Shown: piece after piece, positions 7,120-10,608 of the stretch
How the letters are laid out: each line of letters begins with the position of its first letter
Numbering within the stretch: position 1 is the first letter of the stretch
Assembly (NCBI GenBank): GCA_031285575.1
Contig: JAITVX010000249.1
Coordinates: 1 to 10,608, forward strand
DNA length: 10,608 nucleotides
DNA from: Bacteroidales bacterium
Lineage (GTDB): Bacteria > Bacteroidota > Bacteroidia > Bacteroidales > VadinHA17
Direction: 5' to 3'
Position numbers and translations under genes: made by a program
The notes under the pieces: generated by a model
Database searches by the model: none
What the model was told of the DNA's origin: nothing
The model's input: the letters and a program-made list of their open reading frames with translations, nothing else

Positions 7120-8712
7120 ATGAGAAGACGAGATTTTATAAAGTTATCATCAGTTGCCGGAGTGGCTGGAATTGCAGGTTCACGTTTTGATGTATCGGCA
7201 AATCCATTGTATGCACAGGCGAGCGGGTTCGACTTGCATCCTTTTATCAAGGGGCATCCGGAGGCTGTATTTATATGCCTTACAAATGTCAAAGAAAAAA
7301 CCGACAAAAAAGATATCTATGATGCTTCCTACAAGCTTGCCCAGGAGATGTTTGTTTCAACATCAGACGGGAAAGGATATCCTAACTCGACAAAAATAGC
7401 AGCTAAACCAAACTGGACAGGGCATCCTCCTGATAAAAATGACCCAACTTATGATTGGGGAATCAGGACAGATATCAACTTCATTGAAGGTTTTTTGAAT
7501 GGAGTAAGAAACAAAGGGCCGCAGAATTTCTATATTAGAGAATGTGCATCGCCTAATAGATGGGAAGAACACGGTTTCCCTGCAATGTGTGCAAAAAACA
7601 ACTTTGATTTGAAAGACCTTTCGAGTAAAGATCCTTGGGATTTAGGCGACGAGATTATATATAAAGAAGTAAATGGAACAATATATAAGGAGATCGGATT
7701 TATGGCTCCTATGACTGCTCCGGATTCTTTTTTGATTAATCTTGCAAAATTCAAGGCCCACGGGATGGGAATTACTGCATCTATTAAGAACCTTCAGGGT
7801 ACTACTGCCAAAAGGCTTCATCAATTTTGCAGCACAGCCGACGCTTTCAGATCTTTGGAAAGAAGTTATCATCGTTTTTTCCAGCCAGATTATTTGACTA
7901 AAGTTAACGAACTTCATAAGAAACATATTGAAGCTGGGATTCCGCGTTGGAACGAGACGGTTGCAAGGCGCGGCTTCAGTTCCGGCTTATACATGGAACA
8001 ATGGGTTCAGAGAATGTTGGATGTTTATAGTGTTGTCCCCATAAAAACTGCCGGTATCAGTATAGTTGAAGGCATTTATGGCCGCGACGGCGATGGCTTC
8101 GGAGCAGGTCCGCACAATGGTAAGGCAATGGACTTCATGAGTAATAATGTAATATTTGGAAACGATCCGTTTAGGGTCGATATTATTACTCACTGGCTTG
8201 CAGGGCATGAACCGGGAAATTTCGGACTTTTCCATATAGGTATTGAGAGAGGTCTTTCTAATGTCCTCGATCCTTTCGATATACCAGTTTATCTTTGGAA
8301 AGACGGTAAAGCGAAAAAAGTTAAGTTGGATAAATTGGATAGGACACCACTGTTGACGTACTATAATCAAAAGGAAAGCGAAGACAGGTATCACATGTGT
8401 GATGAGCAGTTTGATTACAAATCATGGAAATCAACCGGAAAGATTGCGGTAAATGCAGAACCTTCAATAAAGGCCATAGGAACAGACTCACGAAATCGTG
8501 TTGTAATGGATATGAATGTTCCACAAAAAGGCGACGTATATGTTGATATTATGAATAGCCGGGGAGAACTTATATGGCGCATGTATGCCGACGATCTTGA
8601 ACCTGGAGTTCATCAGGTAGTATGGGACGGATTTGCATCGCCTGGCCTTTACAGTACTTATGTTAAAGGTATGGGATGGGATGCAGAAAATGAAATAGTA
8701 ATTTATACTTAA
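7120..8712 (+). CDS. Exported DUF362 protein with FlgD-like C-terminal domain, paralogue D
   Basis: A 530-residue protein of the DUF362 family, whose biochemical role is unknown. The leader MRRRDFIKLSSVAGVAGIAG is a clear Tat signal (RRDFIK) with cleavage likely near NPLYAQ (28-33). The DUF362 body spans about 48-400 and includes TKIAAKPNWT (91-100), NLAKFKAHGMGITASIKNLQ (207-226) and HNGKAMDFMSNNVIFGNDPF (332-351). The ferredoxin-type cysteine cluster found in some DUF362 proteins is absent. Residues about 460-518 match the FlgD-type Ig-like domain (DVYVDIMNSRGELIW, then LEPGVHQVVWDG), common in secreted Bacteroidota proteins. The start follows the RR motif closely; an ATG at 7100 is out of frame. 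The 220-bp gap before it suggests separate control, although I found no good promoter. The next gene follows after 16 bp. Confidence 0.85.
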   Translation: MRRRDFIKLSSVAGVAGIAGSRFDVSANPLYAQASGFDLHPFIKGHPEAVFICLTNVKEKTDKKDIYDASYKLAQEMFVSTSDGKGYPNSTKIAAKPNWTGHPPDKNDPTYDWGIRTDINFIEGFLNGVRNKGPQNFYIRECASPNRWEEHGFPAMCAKNNFDLKDLSSKDPWDLGDEIIYKEVNGTIYKEIGFMAPMTAPDSFLINLAKFKAHGMGITASIKNLQGTTAKRLHQFCSTADAFRSLERSYHRFFQPDYLTKVNELHKKHIEAGIPRWNETVARRGFSSGLYMEQWVQRMLDVYSVVPIKTAGISIVEGIYGRDGDGFGAGPHNGKAMDFMSNNVIFGNDPFRVDIITHWLAGHEPGNFGLFHIGIERGLSNVLDPFDIPVYLWKDGKAKKVKLDKLDRTPLLTYYNQKESEDRYHMCDEQFDYKSWKSTGKIAVNAEPSIKAIGTDSRNRVVMDMNVPQKGDVYVDIMNSRGELIWRMYADDLEPGVHQVVWDGFASPGLYSTYVKGMGWDAENEIVIYT

Positions 8713-8728
8713 AATAATATATATAAAC

Positions 8729-10327
8729 ATGAAAAGAAGAGATTTTATAAAATTATCATCAGCTGCCGGAGTAGCAGGGGTTGTTGGTTCGCGCTTGGAC
8801 GCAGCGGCAAATCCGCTATATGCGCAGCAGGCAGCCGGATTCGATTTGCATCCTTTTATCAAAGCGCATCCTGAAGCTGTATTTATTTACCTTACGGATA
8901 TCAAGGAGAAGACCGACAAAAAAGGCATTTATGATGCTTCGTACAAGCTTGCAAGTGAAATGTTCGTTTCAACATCGGGTGGAAAAGGGTATTCTAATTC
9001 AACAAAAATAGCATCTAAGCCCAACTGGACATGTGCTCCTCAGGACAAAGAAGACCCTCTTGCATCGCTGGGAATAGACACCGATCTGAATTTTGTTGAA
9101 GGTTATCTTAGTGGAGTTAAAGCTAAAGGGCCGCAACAGGTTTATATTCGCGAAAGTGCATGCCCAAATCAGTGGGAGCCGCTTGGATATGCAGACATGG
9201 CAAAACGGAATAATTTTGATTTGAAAAATCTTACAGGACAAGACCCATGGGATTTAGGCGATGATATTATCTATAAAGTAGTAGATGGAGTTGTATTTAA
9301 AGAGGTTGCATACATGGCACCAATAACGGCTCTAGATGCATTCCATGTCAACCTTGCAAAATTCAAGACCCATGGTATGGGAGTTACCGGAGCTATTAAG
9401 AATCTTCAGGGAACTTGTGCAAGAAGATTTTCCTCATTTTGTGGTGGATATGCCGATATATTCAGGCAATTTGATAAAAAATATCATCCATACTGGCAAC
9501 CCAATTATTTAGCAAAAGTCAAAGAGCTTCAGACACAACATATTGAAGCAGGTTATCCACGCTGGAATGAAAAAATGGATAAACCCCCATTTAATTCAGG
9601 TTTCTGGATGGAACAATGGGCACAGAGAATGTGCGATGCTTACAGCGGAATCCCGATAAAAACTGCCGGAATTAGTGTAATTGAAGGTATTTATGGGCGT
9701 GATGGCGATGGCTTTCAGTTTGGTCCCCACAATGGCAAAGCAATGGATTACATGTGCAATAACACAATATTTGGCATAGATCCTTTCAGGTTGGATATTA
9801 TTGCTCACTGGCTTGCAGGACATGAGCCTGGAAATTTTGGGCTTTTCCATATAGGAATAGAAAGAGGCCTTTCTGATGTTCTTGATCCTTTTGATATACC
9901 AATTTATCTGTGGAAAAACGGTAAAGCAAAAAAAATAAAACTGGACAAGCTTACAAGAACACCACTGGTAACATATTACAATCAGAAAGCAGGCGAAGAT
10001 AGATTTCACTTGTGTAACGAGCCATTCGATTATAAATCATGGAAATCGACCGGTAAAATTGCAATAAATGACGAACCATCAATAAAGGCTATAGGTACAG
10101 ATTCAGAAAATCATATTGTAATGGATATGAATGTTCCACAAAAAGGTGATGTATATGTTGATATCCTGAACAGTCAGGGAGAGTTAGTATGGCGTATGCA
10201 TGCCAATGATCTTGAGCCTGGTAACCATCAGGTGGTATGGGATGGCTTCTGTCAGCCGGGTATGTATAATGCTTATGTTAAAGGTATGGGATGGGATGCC
10301 GAAAGACAGATGGTTATATATGCTTAA
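8729..10327 (+). CDS. Exported DUF362 protein with FlgD-like C-terminal domain, paralogue E
   Basis: A 532-residue tandem duplicate of the preceding gene, colinear along its whole length and by eye roughly 70 percent identical. Tat leader MKRRDFIKLSSAAGVAGVVG, cleavage near NPLYAQQ (28-34). DUF362 landmarks: SKPNWTCAP (96-104), NLAKFKTHGMGVTGAIKNLQ (208-227), HNGKAMDYMCNNTIFGIDPF (334-353) and HWLAGHEPGNFGLFHIGIER (360-379). The C-terminal FlgD-like domain is at about 462-520. It has more cysteines than its sister, including positions 102, 145, 230, 238, 302, 343 and 508, and most of these have no counterpart there, so the two copies may differ in cofactor, disulphide or partner. The 16-bp spacing implies co-transcription with the upstream copy. 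Two hairpins follow the stop codon. Function unknown. Confidence 0.85.
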   Translation: MKRRDFIKLSSAAGVAGVVGSRLDAAANPLYAQQAAGFDLHPFIKAHPEAVFIYLTDIKEKTDKKGIYDASYKLASEMFVSTSGGKGYSNSTKIASKPNWTCAPQDKEDPLASLGIDTDLNFVEGYLSGVKAKGPQQVYIRESACPNQWEPLGYADMAKRNNFDLKNLTGQDPWDLGDDIIYKVVDGVVFKEVAYMAPITALDAFHVNLAKFKTHGMGVTGAIKNLQGTCARRFSSFCGGYADIFRQFDKKYHPYWQPNYLAKVKELQTQHIEAGYPRWNEKMDKPPFNSGFWMEQWAQRMCDAYSGIPIKTAGISVIEGIYGRDGDGFQFGPHNGKAMDYMCNNTIFGIDPFRLDIIAHWLAGHEPGNFGLFHIGIERGLSDVLDPFDIPIYLWKNGKAKKIKLDKLTRTPLVTYYNQKAGEDRFHLCNEPFDYKSWKSTGKIAINDEPSIKAIGTDSENHIVMDMNVPQKGDVYVDILNSQGELVWRMHANDLEPGNHQVVWDGFCQPGMYNAYVKGMGWDAERQMVIYA

Positions 10328-10340
10328 AGTTATGAAATAG

Positions 10341-10366
10341 GAATAAGCTTTTTTACAGGCTTATTC
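10341..10366 (+). terminator. Hairpin just after the last DUF362 gene
   Basis: GAATAAGC (10341-10348) pairs perfectly with GCTTATTC (10359-10366) around a 10-nt loop, 13 bp after the stop codon at 10325-10327. The tail TCTT is a poor T-run, so it may work together with the stronger hairpin immediately to its right. Confidence 0.5.
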
Positions 10367-10367
10367 T

Positions 10368-10422
10368 CTTATACGAAAAATTCAACTATCTATTTGTTCG
10401 ATAGTTGAATTTTTCGTATAAG
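10368..10422. terminator. Perfect 23-bp inverted repeat, probable bidirectional terminator
   Basis: Positions 10368-10390 are the exact reverse complement of 10400-10422, with a 9-nt loop. The core GATAGTTGAA is flanked by an A-tract on one side and a T-tract on the other, the layout of a terminator that works in both directions. It lies between the rightward DUF362 gene and the leftward SusC fragment. The right arm's outer edge falls at the last codon of SusC similarity, so it may instead mark a recombination or insertion joint. Confidence 0.65.
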
Positions 10423-10608
10423 CACACTGATGCTTTCAATATCGTCGGGGTTAAGCTGCGAAATACCGTCGCCTTCATCAACGCCTCCCCACATACCTGC
10501 CTGACCGCCTACATTATTAACCATCGGCACGCCGTCTATTACATACAGGGGAGCGCTGTCGCCGCTGAACGATTTGGAGCCTCTCAGCACTGTTCTTGTA
10601 GAACCTCC
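10390..10608 (-). pseudogene. SusC/RagA-family TonB-dependent receptor, plug-domain fragment cut short
   Basis: Read leftward from the right edge, the open frame gives GGSTRTVLRGSKSFSG, then APLYVIDGVPMVNN, then QLNPDDIESISVL. This is the plug domain of SusC-like outer-membrane receptors that import glycans or other nutrients with a SusD partner; LYVIDGVP and NPDDIESISVL are hallmarks. A full gene would continue with KGxxAAALYG and hundreds more residues including the beta-barrel. Here similarity stops after the Leu codon at 10420-10422, exactly where the 23-bp inverted repeat begins. Nine unrelated codons follow (IRKIQLSNK) and a TAG at 10390-10392 inside the repeat. The upstream part of the gene is outside the window, and no barrel coding sequence exists to the left. 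It is a truncated gene, a silent cassette, or an assembly joint. Confidence 0.85.

Noticed and set aside
7363..10009. Minus-strand open frames of 67-137 residues within the DUF362 genes
   Set aside because: They are antisense shadows; similar ones appear in both paralogues simply because the sense strands are homologous.

Overview
The window looks like chromosomal DNA of a member of the Bacteroidota. The grounds are a SusC/RagA-type TonB-dependent receptor fragment at the right edge, perfect matches to the Bacteroidota -7 promoter box TAnnTTTG upstream of rpsO and at the end of a dead insertion sequence, no Shine-Dalgarno-like sequence before most genes (A/T-rich leaders instead), and moderate-to-low GC. 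I would not name a genus.

Layout. Positions 1-1181 (minus strand) hold the housekeeping pair rpsO then pnp; pnp runs off the left edge, and a hairpin terminator lies between the two genes. Positions 1182-1642 are non-coding apart from the rpsO promoter and a weak hairpin. Positions 1643-2616 are a decayed IS630-family transposase with a nonsense codon, at least three frame changes and a catalytic Asp changed to Asn. From 2639 to 10327 five genes run on the plus strand: two paralogous cog3964-type amidohydrolases (2639-3940 and 3951-5210), a SelA/DgaE-like PLP enzyme with an extra C-terminal beta-rich domain (5274-6899), and two paralogous DUF362 proteins with a FlgD-like C-terminal domain (7120-8712 and 8729-10327). 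A gap of about 220 bp with a long imperfect hairpin separates the third and fourth genes. After the last gene come two hairpins. The second is a perfect 23-bp inverted repeat, and at its outer edge a leftward SusC-like reading frame loses its family similarity.

How the genes fit together. All five cluster genes begin with export signals: four twin-arginine (Tat)-like leaders (RRDIIK or RRDFIK) and one Sec-type leader. The amidohydrolases carry a full set of metal ligands and a candidate carboxylated lysine, and the PLP enzyme keeps its Schiff-base lysine, so these look like active, folded, cofactor-bearing enzymes working in the periplasm. In other bacteria cog3964 amidohydrolases sit beside cytoplasmic SelA-like/DgaE-type PLP enzymes. 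Here the partnership appears to have moved outside the inner membrane and to be joined to DUF362 proteins of unknown function. I infer a periplasmic catabolic or modification route for an acylated amino acid, hydroxy acid or amino-sugar compound; the substrate cannot be read from the sequence. The locus lies between a dead IS and a broken SusC gene, which suggests an accessory region shaped by rearrangement.
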